The notes under the pieces are model-generated. The model made no database searches and was not told where the DNA came from. It saw only the letters and a list, made by a program, of their open reading frames with translations. Source: Utricularia gibba (taxonomy: Eukaryota; Streptophyta; Magnoliopsida; Lamiales; Lentibulariaceae). From it: 64,000 bases of DNA. Position numbers and translations under genes: made by a program. Position 1 is the stretch's first letter. The number at the start of each line of letters is the position of its first letter. The DNA is taken from the NCBI GenBank assembly GCA_002189035.1, contig NEEC01000015.1, positions 248,001 through 312,000 of the forward strand. The letters are read 5' to 3'. This document shows, piece after piece, positions 1 to 11,230 of this stretch.

Positions 1-2751
1 TAATGATTCTTCAGCATTAGCTAAAAGAGAACTCACATTTTTTTCACACAACATACCCTCTTTATTCCAGCCGAGTTGATTGGTGCCTCAGCTGATGCAG
101 CATTGTAGATGCTGAATCACGGTCCCCGAGCTCCAAAAAGCCTTTGATGAATGAATATGTCAATAGATTGCATGTGAGACACTCACAGACTCCTGTTACA
201 TGGAAACATTAAACGCCTTAGACTTCCTACGATTGCTTTTCAGATGAATAACATCACGTGCGAGATTGAGATGAGAATCATAAATGGAAGATCTACATCC
301 GTTGCAGCTCTGCAGATGCTCAACCGATTGGCGATAACATCACTACATATCCAGAAAATGGTTAGTTAATGTTGTGTAGTTCGAAGAGAAATGGTGGATC
401 ATCGAGAAAAGAAAAAACGCTACTTGGATTGGTGATTATAGGAACATGGACAACTGACTAGGCCACATCTCGTCAGGGTATGCATGTTTGATGAAACTGA
501 CTGATGGTTGATTCATACTTAGAGTAACTAGAACACCAACTAGATGTCCTTGATATAGCACACTCCAAGCTCGGACACCAAGAATCTCTGCCTGAAGCAA
601 ACCTGGATCAGGAATGGAGAATTTACATTAAACTCTCTATCCCACTACAATCAGCAATAGTTAGTCTATAAGAGCGTGACTCAAAAGAAGAGATTCAAAA
701 TAAAAATCATCTTCAGAGGAAGCACTGCATATTCAACCGTAGCCTCAACACCAGACCACTAATTCTACGCAGAGTTAAGCATACTTGTAGTTGAAATCAC
801 AGCTTGGAAAAATTACGTCGATGTTATTTTGACAATATGTGGTGCAAATTAACGTGCCATAAGGTGGAAACATCTTGGCAATTTATCTGACCATAAATGC
901 CTCCTTGAAAGTTCAGAACGTGTGAACGCCGTACACGAGAATCGAAGCTGGCTAGTGCCACACTCTTCATAAAATGAGGTAATCCGGAAGTACTGCGACG
1001 GCAACAAAACGCGATCTAAGAGAGGTACCGTAGGGCCTTGACCTTGAGTGATTTCCCCGTGTAGATCGGGATGCTTCCTACGAATTGTACACTAAAGCGT
1101 TATTAAACTGAAAATGAACCGCCGCTGTCGTCATCTCCATGAATACTAGGCATTTTACTCCCGATCCATGAGAGTTCAAGCGCCCACGAGTGAAGTAACG
1201 GCGTTTTCTAAGGTTTCTCGGTTATAACACCTTCTCGAAACGCTCTTTCTGGAAACAATCGCAACCGGAAGTGATCCGCGCAAAGCGTTGAAAGGATTCT
1301 CATCCTCAACACACGATAACTCCTCCATGAGATTCCTCACCTTCACCCGCCCCTCGGCGACCGCCTCTTTTTTCCCGCTGCATTTCGGCCAATGGCTCGG
1401 TCAAGTTCAGAATTCAAAGTTCTTCTTATAAATTAATTAATGAAAAAACACACAATTTCTTTTTTTTTTTCCTACCTATCAACTAAATATAGCATCTTAT
1501 CCAAACACGGCAATATTGGAAAATAGAACAATTTATAAATAAATTAATCAACCGTACGTAATTCCAAATACCTGCATCTGTGAATAAACACATGGCATGA
1601 CTTGAGGAGATCGATTCATACTAAGGCACAGGCAGGGGTTTGATGGTAACACAAGAAGTAGGAATCGGGTGCAATCTTTATAGGGAGCAGATCACCTGGA
1701 AGCAACTCCGGTTTCAGAGTCTGCAAGTTCAACAGATTCCCATTGAGCAGATCAGCATTGCTCTGGATGTGTCCAACCATGGGACTCACATAGTGTTCTT
1801 CTCTTTTGCTTGAGGCAGCAGTCTTCATGTCGCCTCCAAGTTCGAGTCATTCGGTACCCAAACTCCGAATCTCATCGAATTCGACAGGTGATCTGACGCA
1901 GTGCCACTACATTCTGTGAAACAAACTCATAATTATGTAATAGTGATCTGAAGCTGCGTTGATCTGATGGGAGCACTGGACTTGATAACATAGCATCTGC
2001 TACTCTCATATGTTAATTTAGGTCAAGGCATAGCTTGTAGCTCTTCAGCTGCTACTCTTCACTAATTGAGCCATTTCTGTGGGTATGTACTTACTCATGG
2101 TTCCAAATAAGAGCCAGATCACCTTCAGCTCCGTTCTTCAGAAAGCTGGCAAAGCAAACTCCCAGATACTGGAAACCTAAACTGAAATGATCAATTGGAT
2201 TACATCAAATCTTCTTCAAAGCATGCCTCCTATAAGAATATCAATAGTTCATTGTATAAACCTTGAAACCGAAACTGAAGCTATCATATACTCCCATTGT
2301 ATCTAGGAACTCTAAACCGTTATATCAAATCCTCTGCAAAATATGCCAAAAATGAAATCTATGATCCCATCCACGCAACCAAATAACTAATTATCTATAC
2401 AGCAAGTGTAATGAAATATCAGTATCCATTTCATTATGTAACCAGATCTCAGCACCCCAAAACTCAGTGTTGATTTGCCAGGGGATCTATGCTGCACCGA
2501 TGGGGTATGAGATTTATTAGTGTAGGATCTACACATTGGAATGAATAGCTGGTATCACAATTTTTGGTGTGAACAAACCGCAATTACAACCATCATATAC
2601 CAACCATGGCTTCCCAGGTATATATACAGTTCATTGCATTCCAATGCCTAACACATTGAATGGAAGCAAAGTGGTGAAATAAATTTTCTTGCTGCAGCTC
2701 AAGGATTTTGAAAAAAGGGAAACCAGTACAAGGATACTTGGGAGAAATCTG
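1..2751. other. Region with no recognised gene; possible exons of an unknown minus-strand gene
   Basis: I recognise no gene family here. On the minus strand about 1380-1190 stays open and reads like protein, with the stretch VRNLMEELSCVEDENPFNAL, so it could be a first exon of a gene running leftward out of the window. A second protein-like minus-strand stretch lies near 590-530 (LQAEILGVRAWSVLYQGHLV). Neither is joined to a convincing start or to any family I know. A 70-codon minus-strand ORF with a true ATG (1616-1828) is listed separately. The rest is moderately AT-rich with a T run near 1460. Confidence 0.3.
1616..1828 (-). CDS. Small 70-codon ORF, unrecognised
   Basis: An ATG-to-stop minus-strand ORF of 70 residues starts MKTAASSKREEHYVSPMVGH and ends in a TGA. 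It has no signal peptide or transmembrane segment and matches no family I recognise. The middle is leucine/asparagine-rich (NADLLNGNLLNLQTL). It may be a terminal exon of a longer gene, a small orphan gene, or a chance ORF. Its codons look fairly normal for the window, but length alone does not separate it from noise. Confidence 0.2.
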   Translation of the reverse strand: MKTAASSKREEHYVSPMVGHIQSNADLLNGNLLNLQTLKPELLPGDLLPIKIAPDSYFLCYHQTPACALV

Positions 2752-4814
2752 CTAAAACAACATGTCTGAATCAGAAAGCTCGAGGAGTTTGTGTTGGCCA
2801 ATTGGTTTGGTGCCTGGTCGAAATGAGTTCCCTTCAATGTACCTGCGTGAGAAATATTTTGTAAAATGGATTGACAATGCGTCAGCCGAATAATTTGAAA
2901 CGGAATAAGAGGGAACTTACATTTCCTTGAGAAATGGATGCTTGTAAAATGTATCAGGAATTCTACCAGAGAACTGATTGTTATCCAAGTATCTGAGACA
3001 CGAATGCCGAGCGATTCATTGTCATAGTGAGGATAACAGGAGCTAGGAGGTTTAGGTTTCTCTAAAGAGACAATATGCTTACAGGTATGTTAATCGAGGA
3101 ATGTGAGCAACCGCAAATGGAATTGCCCCCGACATTTTGTTGTTTGATAAATATCTGAGGAACAATGTAAAATCACTTAAAAGCAGGTCATTTAAACGGG
3201 TTGCAGAAAGAACAATGAGTTATCAGGTGAACAAACTCACAAGAGTTCCAAGTTAGTGAGATTTGCAAGCTGCGATGGAATGCCTCCGGTGAAGTGATTG
3301 TTATTAAGATACCTGTAACGTTATGCCAGGGACTGTTACTAACACTTTTCATTAAGCACGCATGATGTATAAAAAGAATTGAAAGACGGCTACAAAAACA
3401 GAAAAGAGGCATACAGGTTACGAAGAGCTGGGAAGCATCCCTCTAGGCGAATGAGTTCACGTATGGTACCAAACAAGTGATTGTTGCCCACATCCCTACG
3501 GAACACTCACTCTGGATAAGTCTAAGAGGAAGAAAAGCCGCAGATGAAATGCATTAAGATAGCTTTAAATATCTTACAGGTGCCGAAGCTTCTGTAAATT
3601 TCCCAGCTCAGCAGGAATTCTGCCTATTAACCTGTTCTGATGAAGCTGGAGATTTTGAAGCTCAGGTAGATTTGAAAGCTCCCTTGGGATTTCACCCTTC
3701 AAGTTATTAAAACTCAAATATCTGCAGAGATTTCACAGAACGCACATCCATAATGAAAAACTAAGTTAGATGAAGGGCATTTCCAATAGTTCAAAACACA
3801 GCTACTTACAGATGCGTTAGCTGCTTTAGTTCACCAATTTCAGGGGGAATGACGTCTTGCAATTTGTTCCATCGCAGATTTCTGAAGCATAAAGATCACG
3901 AAGCACAACAAATTCGTAAACCACCAAGAGGACAAACGCATGCAGTTTGCACGATAAGAAAAGAAGTCTGCTGTACTCAGTAAGATCAGGCATATGTTCA
4001 GACAATGATGTCTTTATACGAAAACATACATTATGCTGCTAAATGTTATGCACCCAAATCCTAAACAAGCATAGTATTTCTGCTTTATGAGAAATTAGGA
4101 TCATTACAGTATCTTGAGATGTTTCAACCGTCCTATCTGTGACGGAATTGGCCCAGTCAGTTTGTTGTTGTGCAAGTCCCTGTGAGAGGAAACCATTTTT
4201 AGAGTGTGCGAAAGGCAGAAAAGAAGAGAGCTGAAAGACATTGCGTAAGCCCTTACAGTCTTCTAAGATCAACTAGGTTGGTAATTGCAACAGGAATCGG
4301 ACCAACAATCGAAACTGCATACACTTCCCTGCCAGGAGAATGAATCCGCACAGGAAGACACAAAGAGTTAACACATATCTCCAATCGTAAGTATGAAAAA
4401 TGAGACTAGAAACCCACAATTCAGTAACAACTCTGTAGTCAGCACCGCTTACAGAGGAGCATGTTACTCCAGACCAGGCCGGCAAATCACCATCTCCACA
4501 AGGATCATCACCAACCCATGCATACAACACCCTCCATCCAAGCGATGCTTTTACTTCATTCAATGCCTTCACTAGAATTAAAAACAAAAAACAAAATATG
4601 AACACACATCGCCAAGATCTGAAAAAGGCGTAGATCATGCACTAGACAATGACACCTAATGAAGCGAAATGCAAAATCAAAATCATGGAAGCGCAAGAAA
4701 ACAGTGGATCTAATTAGTACCATCACGCTTGAGCGTTTTCCCATGGGCTACAGTATACGGGATCAAGACGAGAAGAAGACAGATAGAGAGAGCTGAACGA
4801 AGAAGCGCCGCCAT
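2752..4814 (-). CDS. Secreted leucine-rich repeat protein (At5g61240-like)
   Basis: This is a kinase-less extracellular LRR protein of about 325 residues, split into about ten exons. The first exon (4721-4814) encodes a clear signal peptide, MAALLRSALSICLLLVLIPY. The second (4418-4571) carries the LRRNT cap with VGDDPCGDGDLPAWSGVTCS. Later exons each hold about one plant-type LRR (for example VGPIPVAITNLVDLRRL and LDNNQFSGRIPDTFYKHPFL). The last exon ends KLLELSDSDMLF followed by TAG. Every junction I traced has GT-AG ends and keeps the frame. The order and wording match, from memory, the Arabidopsis At5g61240 family, whose biochemical role is poorly defined. The protein probably acts in the apoplast or at the cell surface. 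I chose 4814 because it gives the signal peptide and no upstream in-frame ATG is better. There is no kinase or transmembrane tail, so it is not a receptor kinase. Confidence 0.9.
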
Positions 4815-5583
4815 GGGCTCCCCCTGGTCACAAACTGAAATATGTGACTTCCACTTCTTGCAGAGAGAAGAGATCTGCGTCTTCGGTCTGGCGAATCAAC
4901 CTGCTGCTATATCTCGCCGTCGTCCGCCCCGCAGCCAAATTTTCTTTTTCACCTCCGCACCTGAAAAGCAAAATGCAACCATATATTTCTTAAAAAAAAC
5001 GGTGTAAATTTTTTTTTTAAAAAAAATATAATATTCTATCATTATCACGTTTAATTTATTAATTATATCTGCATAAATTATGATATTTTATTATTATTAT
5101 GGGCTTTAAAATTGAATCATAAGCCCAAACGGTTTAGTAAACTTAGGGCAAATCGGCCCATCGCTGGCCTTTCAGCAAACGCCGATAATACCCTTTGTAA
5201 GAATAGGCCCCACGCCGCATCTGGTTTTACTTCCAAGTCAACCTTTTTAAAAAACTGAACTTTTTCTGGTGGTTTGAGGACTACTGGTTACCATACCCAT
5301 TCTCATTTTTCTAGTAATTTTCAAAAACCAAAAGATTTGATGCAGGAGGGCATGGTTCAGAGTAAAAGAAGAATCAATCAGAATGAATGGTTTCTATAGT
5401 TTCGTGAATATGTAAGCAGACTGACAAGGAATGATGAAGATGATGATCAATGACAATGAGAAATTTACCACAGCAAAGGGAAGCATGCAGTTGATACCTG
5501 ATCCTTATCGTGCTTAAGAACGTAATTAAGAGGTAGTGGCTGCATTTCCTTGCTAACACGAAGCCTCAGCAGAGAAAACTTCT
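4815..5583. other. Spacer between the LRR gene and the C2H2 gene
   Basis: This spacer holds the presumed promoter and leader of the LRR gene and the 3' end of the minus-strand zinc finger gene. About 5000-5100 is a very AT-rich stretch with A and T runs. GGCCCA/GCCCA-type site II motifs occur near 5120-5160 (aagcccaaacgg, aatcggccca), a common setting for housekeeping plant promoters. No gene is seen. Confidence 0.4.
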
Positions 5584-6966
5584 TCAACGGAATCGGCCAT
5601 GGACGCCATCTTCGCTTTCTTCAGGAGCTGGAAGATTGAGATCAAGCTGGTCATGCTTGATCAGTGTAGCTCTGTTCCTGGTTCCCTCATGGGCGTTGAT
5701 GAAATGGGACCTTTTGTGCCCGCCCAATGCCTGCCCGTTTTTGAAGACGCGATCGCAGAAGGGGCAAGCATGAACCCTGTTCTTCTTTAGAGTGGCTTTC
5801 TTGTCACAAGAAGCCTTGGAGGCTGCTTTATTATGCCTGAGGGGCTCTGCCAATTTGTAAGCTCGATCATCTTCTGGGCTGTTTTCGTCACTCTCGTACC
5901 TATCGGCATTGCTGTTGAGTCTTCGATGGCACGGCCGGTGTCCTCCGAGAGCTTGGTACGAATTGAAGGTCTTCTTGCAGTTGAAGCATTCGTATTTGCT
6001 TCTCTTCGGGACACTCTCAGAGTCTGGTGCATTCTTCCCTGTCTTAGCAGCAGTCACTTTGCTTGATTCAGTCACACTGAATCTTTTGAAGTTACTGTCC
6101 CGAACTTGCACACGGTATTCGGATTCCGATTCGGTGTCGGCGTTCTCATCCAGGAAGTATCCTGAATCAGAATCCTCCTCCATTGCAATCTTCTTCATCT
6201 TAGAGAACTCTTCAGAGGTCTGTGCGCCGCAGCCGAGCTGCTTCTGCTTGCTGATTTTCATGTCAATGGATGAAGACTTAGTCTCCAAAACGACAGAGTT
6301 GTTGTCGGAAGACTCCACAGCCGAGTATCCGCTCCCCCTATTCATCTGATCCCTGGACAGAAGCATCAAACACCTTGCAACCTCCACCTGTTCCTGCCCA
6401 TCGATCTCGAAGAGAGACGAAAACGGTGAATCCTCGACGGGTTTCATTCTCTTCTTGTTCACTGATGATCTTCTGCTGCTGCTCAGGTTCTTCCGATCCG
6501 ATGACTCCGTATCTGAAAAACCATCCATCACCATCTTATTGTTTTCACTAGTCCAAGAAATATCATCCTTCGGCACTCTTTCTTTCTCAGAATGGCAAGC
6601 CATGTGCCCACAGAGTGCTTTCAGAGACTGGAATGCCTTCCCACATTGCTTGCAAATTCTTGGCAATGAAGGAGTTGGTGTTGAATCAGCAGCTCTCCAT
6701 GTTTTCTTGGGATTCTCTCTTAAACCATAGCCACCACTTTGACCTTCACCTAACTCTGCAAATTCCCATGAATCTCTCATTAACTGATCTTCTTCTTCCT
6801 CTTCTGTTACAGAAAGCAACTTCTTTTTCGCCGCAAATCTCTCCTCTGATTCGCCTGAATTCGCAACTTCATGAGATCTCATATGTGCCCCAAAGGATTT
6901 CCCACTCGGAAACCTTTTGTTACACAGATTACAAATGAATCTCGATCGCTGGCCCTCTTCTTCCAT
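5584..6966 (-). CDS. ZAT-type C2H2 zinc finger transcription factor with EAR motif
   Basis: A single-exon protein of about 460 residues with four C2H2 fingers. Finger 1 near the N-terminus is CNLCNKRFPSGKSFGAHMRS. Finger 2 is CKQCGKAFQSLKALCGHMAC. Finger 3 is CFNCKKTFNSYQALGGHRPC and finger 4 is CPFCDRVFKNGQALGGHKRS. Fingers 3 and 4 carry the plant-specific QALGGH signature; fingers 1 and 2 carry SFGAH and ALCGH variants. A C-terminal LDLNLPAPEE is an EAR repression motif that in this family recruits TOPLESS-type corepressors. Acidic (EEEEED) and serine-rich linkers separate the fingers. The layout matches ZAT1/ZAT4/ZAT9-like repressors acting in the nucleus. The open frame continues upstream of the start but looks like leader. 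I prefer ATG at 6966 (MEEEGQRSR); the ATG at 6972 adds two residues. Confidence 0.9.
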   Translation of the reverse strand: MEEEGQRSRFICNLCNKRFPSGKSFGAHMRSHEVANSGESEERFAAKKKLLSVTEEEEEDQLMRDSWEFAELGEGQSGGYGLRENPKKTWRAADSTPTPSLPRICKQCGKAFQSLKALCGHMACHSEKERVPKDDISWTSENNKMVMDGFSDTESSDRKNLSSSRRSSVNKKRMKPVEDSPFSSLFEIDGQEQVEVARCLMLLSRDQMNRGSGYSAVESSDNNSVVLETKSSSIDMKISKQKQLGCGAQTSEEFSKMKKIAMEEDSDSGYFLDENADTESESEYRVQVRDSNFKRFSVTESSKVTAAKTGKNAPDSESVPKRSKYECFNCKKTFNSYQALGGHRPCHRRLNSNADRYESDENSPEDDRAYKLAEPLRHNKAASKASCDKKATLKKNRVHACPFCDRVFKNGQALGGHKRSHFINAHEGTRNRATLIKHDQLDLNLPAPEESEDGVHGRFR

Positions 6967-8876
6967 TAACATTTCGATGGCTGTGTGGAGAAACTCGACA
7001 TCGCAGAAGGTCAAATGCAGCAACGCACAGCAAATCACTGACAGGGTAAAATAAAACACAGATTAAAAGAGGCGTCATTGAATCAACAAGAAACTTGAAG
7101 GAGATGCAAATCTGTAGAACAAACCAGCGAATTCGGAGGATGTTGGAACTGAAGGGAAGGAGATACAAATCTCTAGAACCCCATCTTTATAAAAATCTGA
7201 GAAACAAACGCTTCAAGATTGCGAAAGGGGGGAGGAAAGGCGAAAACACCAACAAGCAAGAAAACAAAACAAATTTAATGTTGCGAAAAGAATCAAACTT
7301 TTCGAGGAGATGAATCGTTGAGCGATAGCGAGATGGAGAATCAAAACTGAAACCAAGAAACTTTTTCTTCTCCCCCTTTCGGTTCCACTACTCTTTTCTC
7401 TCCCACTGACCAACAAACACTTCTTGTTTGTTGCGGAAGCTGGAAGAAGAATTCCATGCATGAAAAGGAACTACACAGCTCTGTAGATAAGTCAGAGAGT
7501 GAGAGGGCAAGATCCTGAAATGGGTAACACGTGTACTCATTAGATGAAAAAGTTTGTTGCTTCTGGGATCAAAACCTTGACGACTTCTTGGATTTCAAAT
7601 CATTTTTTTTTTCCCAATGGCAAGATTCTTGGATTCATATCGCGGTTTTGATAAGTTCAAAATCCCATCTTCAAGAAAAAAAATCCGATCTTTAGGGGTT
7701 TTCTGTTGAAAATTATCCTAAAGTACGATTTTTTACTATTAACCATCCATCTTCTGCATCTCCAGTGCAGAAATGTGATGATTACCACCATCACAACTCT
7801 CCATGAAATCTCTACAAGGTGCTTCGTTTTCAGAAAGTCATGATCTTTCTGTTTGCGCCTGCGACCCAAAAGGGAAGTTGGGACACCAAAGAATGACGTT
7901 TCACTAAAGTAAAAAAATATATACATACTCTGCATCATACAGCAACCCATCTTTGCTTGAGTCGCAGTAGGTGAGATAAATGTTAAAGAGAGGCAAAGAG
8001 TGTAGGGTTGAAGACTAATGTGCTCACCCAAGATTCAATGATTCAACCATCCATAAACTCTTCTGCAATTATGGCACCTTGCATTTATCCTTAATGGTTA
8101 CATCTACACCCAAGCCTAAGAAAAAGCTAACATATTTTTGTATAACCCCCTCTACAGCCTAAGAAATTATTGCTAAGGCTTCTCGTGACTGATCACATGA
8201 GATGGGAAGAATCCCATTTACGTGTCCTGTGGAGAGGACAGACAAATGCTTTCATATTTTGAACTATACGCTTGCTTGTGAAGTCACTTACAAGTTGGGG
8301 CATTGATGCGGAGCCACTTATGATCTGTGCAATGAATGTTGAGCAACTTTGATAATGGCCAAGCTACTTTTTTCTGAGAGGGAGTTTGTTGTTGGTTGTG
8401 GTGGGGGCGGCTACACGGCTTACTGATTAATTGAACCCAACTCCAACTTCTCATTTCATTATCTGCATCTACATACTGATCAATTGAGGGCTAATAACTC
8501 TCTGTATTTGACTAGCAACCTCTTCAGAATCCAACTTCTACTGTTGTACTGAGGCTCCTGTCTGAAATATGGTCCTGGTGAACATCCACCTTCTGGTGGC
8601 AATCGAAGGTCTAGAGAAACCAAATCTGTAGCCACAGTGGTCTGCAAAACACTGTTTTAACAGCAAAAATCTAATACTATACATCACGAAATTTGAAAAA
8701 AAGGATACTTGCAAGTTCCAGCTGCTCGAAGTCCGAGTATCTCAACAACAATACAACGAGGAGAGAGGAGGGGAAGGAAAGAAAGAAACTTTGCCTTGAT
8801 TGCTCTGCTGCTGAGATGTCTGAGAGACAACTCTGCTGAGATGTTCTTAACTCAGGTGGGGAGCTTTAGAGATTAA
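6967..8876. other. Leader and promoter region of the ZAT-like gene, then spacer
   Basis: This is the upstream side of the minus-strand zinc finger gene and the downstream side of EAF7. An 82-codon ATG ORF on the minus strand (7213-7461) lies in the probable leader; it is leucine-rich with no family match and could be an upstream ORF or chance. The region from 7600 to 8870 is AT-rich. No RNA gene or repeat family is recognised. Confidence 0.35.
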
Positions 8877-9944
8877 TCATTCTTCATCGTCCGAGAAATA
8901 ACTCTGTGGCAATCTGAATTCTTCCTCCTGATTCAGGAACTCGGAGTCTTCATCATCTGGTTTCTGAAATCCAACCAATCAAAGTAGAAACAGACCGCCT
9001 TCGTTGGGAGGGAGGGATGAATCATCAGTTAATGTCAATGTTATGGAGCCATACCAACATTTCTAGGTTATAGAATCGCCCGAGCAATGTCAGAATCTCC
9101 TCAGCAGTAAAAGGGCGGTTGAAACTGAAAGAGGGGAAGAAAACAGAGTGCTGATGACAAGCAAAAAGTTGAAATTGCATACGAGAACTAACCAACCTTC
9201 GCCTCATATGCTCTGTCATACCGTAGATGACAAAATGCCGATGGGGGCCTGAAATAAAGAAAGGATAAAACTTGGATAGCATGACCAGAACATAGATTCC
9301 ATATGCATAAACCCTGGAAAAACTCTTTGAGTAAAGATAATGTATGGCAACAAGATTGAGGTACCGAAATGGGGTATCACATTCGACATTCTTGTAACAC
9401 TAAAAAATCTTTCATTAGATGCACATGTCTTCCTGAAAGCGTTATAACGTAACATTACTGCTGGTCTGCGTAAATAATCTTTCCTTAGGACATGAACATG
9501 ACTTTTTTCTCGAAAATGAAATTGTAACTTTGAATCATATCCGCACAACGCCGATCAAGTGTGATGATACCAATTGGAAACAAGAAGGAAAAAAAGGGGG
9601 TGGGGGGAGAAAAACCTCGTAATTTGGCCGGAGGGTAAATTTCGAGAGACTCAAGCAACGCTAGCTCCAATTCCACGTCCGATTTCTCCTGAAATCTCGC
9701 AGAAATCAGACTAAAAGTGACAGCAATGGTGAGCGAGAAGAAAGCGAACCTTGCGCAGTGAAGAAGAATTGATCTTGCAAGGGGAGTGTACGGATAATCC
9801 ATCTTGGTCCTGTTCCTCTTCATCATCATCCCCAGTCTCCTCTTCCTTGTGAAATTCTTCTTTCACTTGCTGCTGCTTTTTAGATTTACCGCTTGTCATC
9901 TGCCCCATGCCGCGCCTACCGTCGATTCTCGATTTCAATTTCAT
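8877..9944 (-). CDS. EAF7: EAF7-like subunit of the NuA4 histone acetyltransferase complex
   Basis: Five short exons encode a small acidic protein of about 160 residues. Exon 1 gives a basic then acidic N-terminus (MKLKSRIDGRRGMGQMTSGK, followed by DDDEEEQDQDG). The next exons give the CT20/EAF7 core: DVELELALLESLEIYPPAKL, then RGPHRHFVIYGMTEHMRRR, then FNRPFTAEEILTLLGRFYNL. The last exon ends in an acidic tail, QSYFSDDE, before TGA. The core is the family signature shared with yeast Eaf7 and animal MRGBP, which bridge MRG-domain proteins to NuA4. The protein is expected in the nucleus, linked to H4/H2A acetylation. All junctions I traced are GT-AG and in frame. The ATG at 9944 is preferred; an in-frame ATG 13 codons later (MGQMTSGK) is an alternative. 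Confidence 0.88.
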
Positions 9945-11230
9945 CAATTAGGGTTTTTGTTTTCTTGTGATCATCCCGCATCCATCTCCCAACTACAAGT
10001 GCCTTCATTTCCCTACGCTTCCTTGCCACATGGATGATACTTACACTCGCGTACCACCTCCATAATTTAAAAATAACAGCATTTAAAAAAAAAATTTGTT
10101 AGTTTTTAATGATAAAAGGATTTAGAAATAACTAACATCAATTACAAAATTTAAATAACAATTATATTCTATAATTATTAAAAATATTAAATGGACAAGG
10201 AATTGAAGAAATTTATATCATATAGTTAAACATTAACATTTTATTTGGTGCATATGTTTTATACATATGTATTTAAAATAATATTATATTTGATAGACGT
10301 GTTTAGAATATATGATTTATAACTTGAATTGCTTAACAAAACTCATTTAGCTTGTAAGTTTATAAATATCCAATTTAGAGTGTTTTACAATTATTTTATA
10401 TCATACTCGTATATTACTAAATTAAATTATAAAACATATATTATTAATAATATACATATGTATGTTTAAATATCTATCAAAAAAACTTCTAAATATAGAT
10501 TAAAACTAAAGACAGATAGATATCCGTATAGCCTTCACTTTTCCAAGGCCTTTTTAGGGTATCTGTTGGGCCCAGAAACGTGGGGCCCAACTTCACATGA
10601 GAAGGAAATTATCAGGTCAGTGTTAGGGTGGATTGGGCCGCTTTGCGTAGCCCAAGATCAATAATTGTGCCATCGGATCGGAGTCTTCCTTCTTCAATCC
10701 TCCTCTTGCATGAAATGCTGCAGATCTCTTCCTCATGAATGAGAGCTGTTGCAGAAGACAGCGACGGAGGAAACTTCGAAGTAACTTCCTTGAGGGCAAT
10801 TGCATTCAACCCACGACAATAAATAAGTAAAAATGAAACCTACAACTAACGTAATAAAGCCGCAGCGCAGCCCCATCAACGCAGACAGGGCATGGACGTG
10901 GACTCGGTCCTCGTCGTCCCCAAACTGACTCCCTATTTTCAAAGTTCATCTCTTTCCTCCGAGCTGACGGCACGGCTTTCTCGTCCGTAGAGCCGTACAT
11001 CCGGTTTATCTTTTTTATTCGGGTTCACATGATCGACTATCAAGAGATGGCACTGAGATTCCTCTGCTTCAACTTGCCCGTCGAGAAAGCAAGTTAGTGA
11101 GTGGGAAGCAATATATTTACACCCATGGATACAAACAATATTTATCCAGGAATCAAGCCAACTGCTGATCCTGAATAGGACTAACTCGATTTCCTCAGAC
11201 TGTACAGATGAAGCAGGGGAAGAGAGCATT
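9945..11230. other. Spacer between EAF7 and ACR4, very AT-rich
   Basis: About 10060-10510 is extremely AT-rich with no coding signal. It is followed by a GC-richer stretch at 10550-11200 carrying site II-like GGCCCA motifs, including an inverted pair listed separately. Several overlapping ORFs at 10610-11230 have no family resemblance and look like noise in the 3' flank of the ACR4-type gene. Confidence 0.4.
10564..10591. promoter_or_regulatory. Inverted pair of GGGCCCA site II-like elements
   Basis: GTTGGGCCC and GGGCCCAAC form a perfect 9-bp inverted repeat separated by nine bases. TGGGCC/GGCCCA motifs are bound by TCP-class factors in plant promoters of housekeeping and growth genes. The pair lies about 620 bp upstream of the EAF7 start codon, so it could serve EAF7. 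A further TGGGCC occurs near 10635. Function is inferred. Confidence 0.4.

Noticed and set aside
7213-7461. 82-codon minus-strand ORF in the ZAT leader as a regulatory upstream ORF
   Set aside because: It has a genuine ATG but no conserved-peptide features, and the transcript start of the ZAT gene is unknown.
10610-11229. Overlapping minus-strand ORFs between EAF7 and ACR4
   Set aside because: They overlap each other in different frames and contain no family motif; they lie in a 3' flank.
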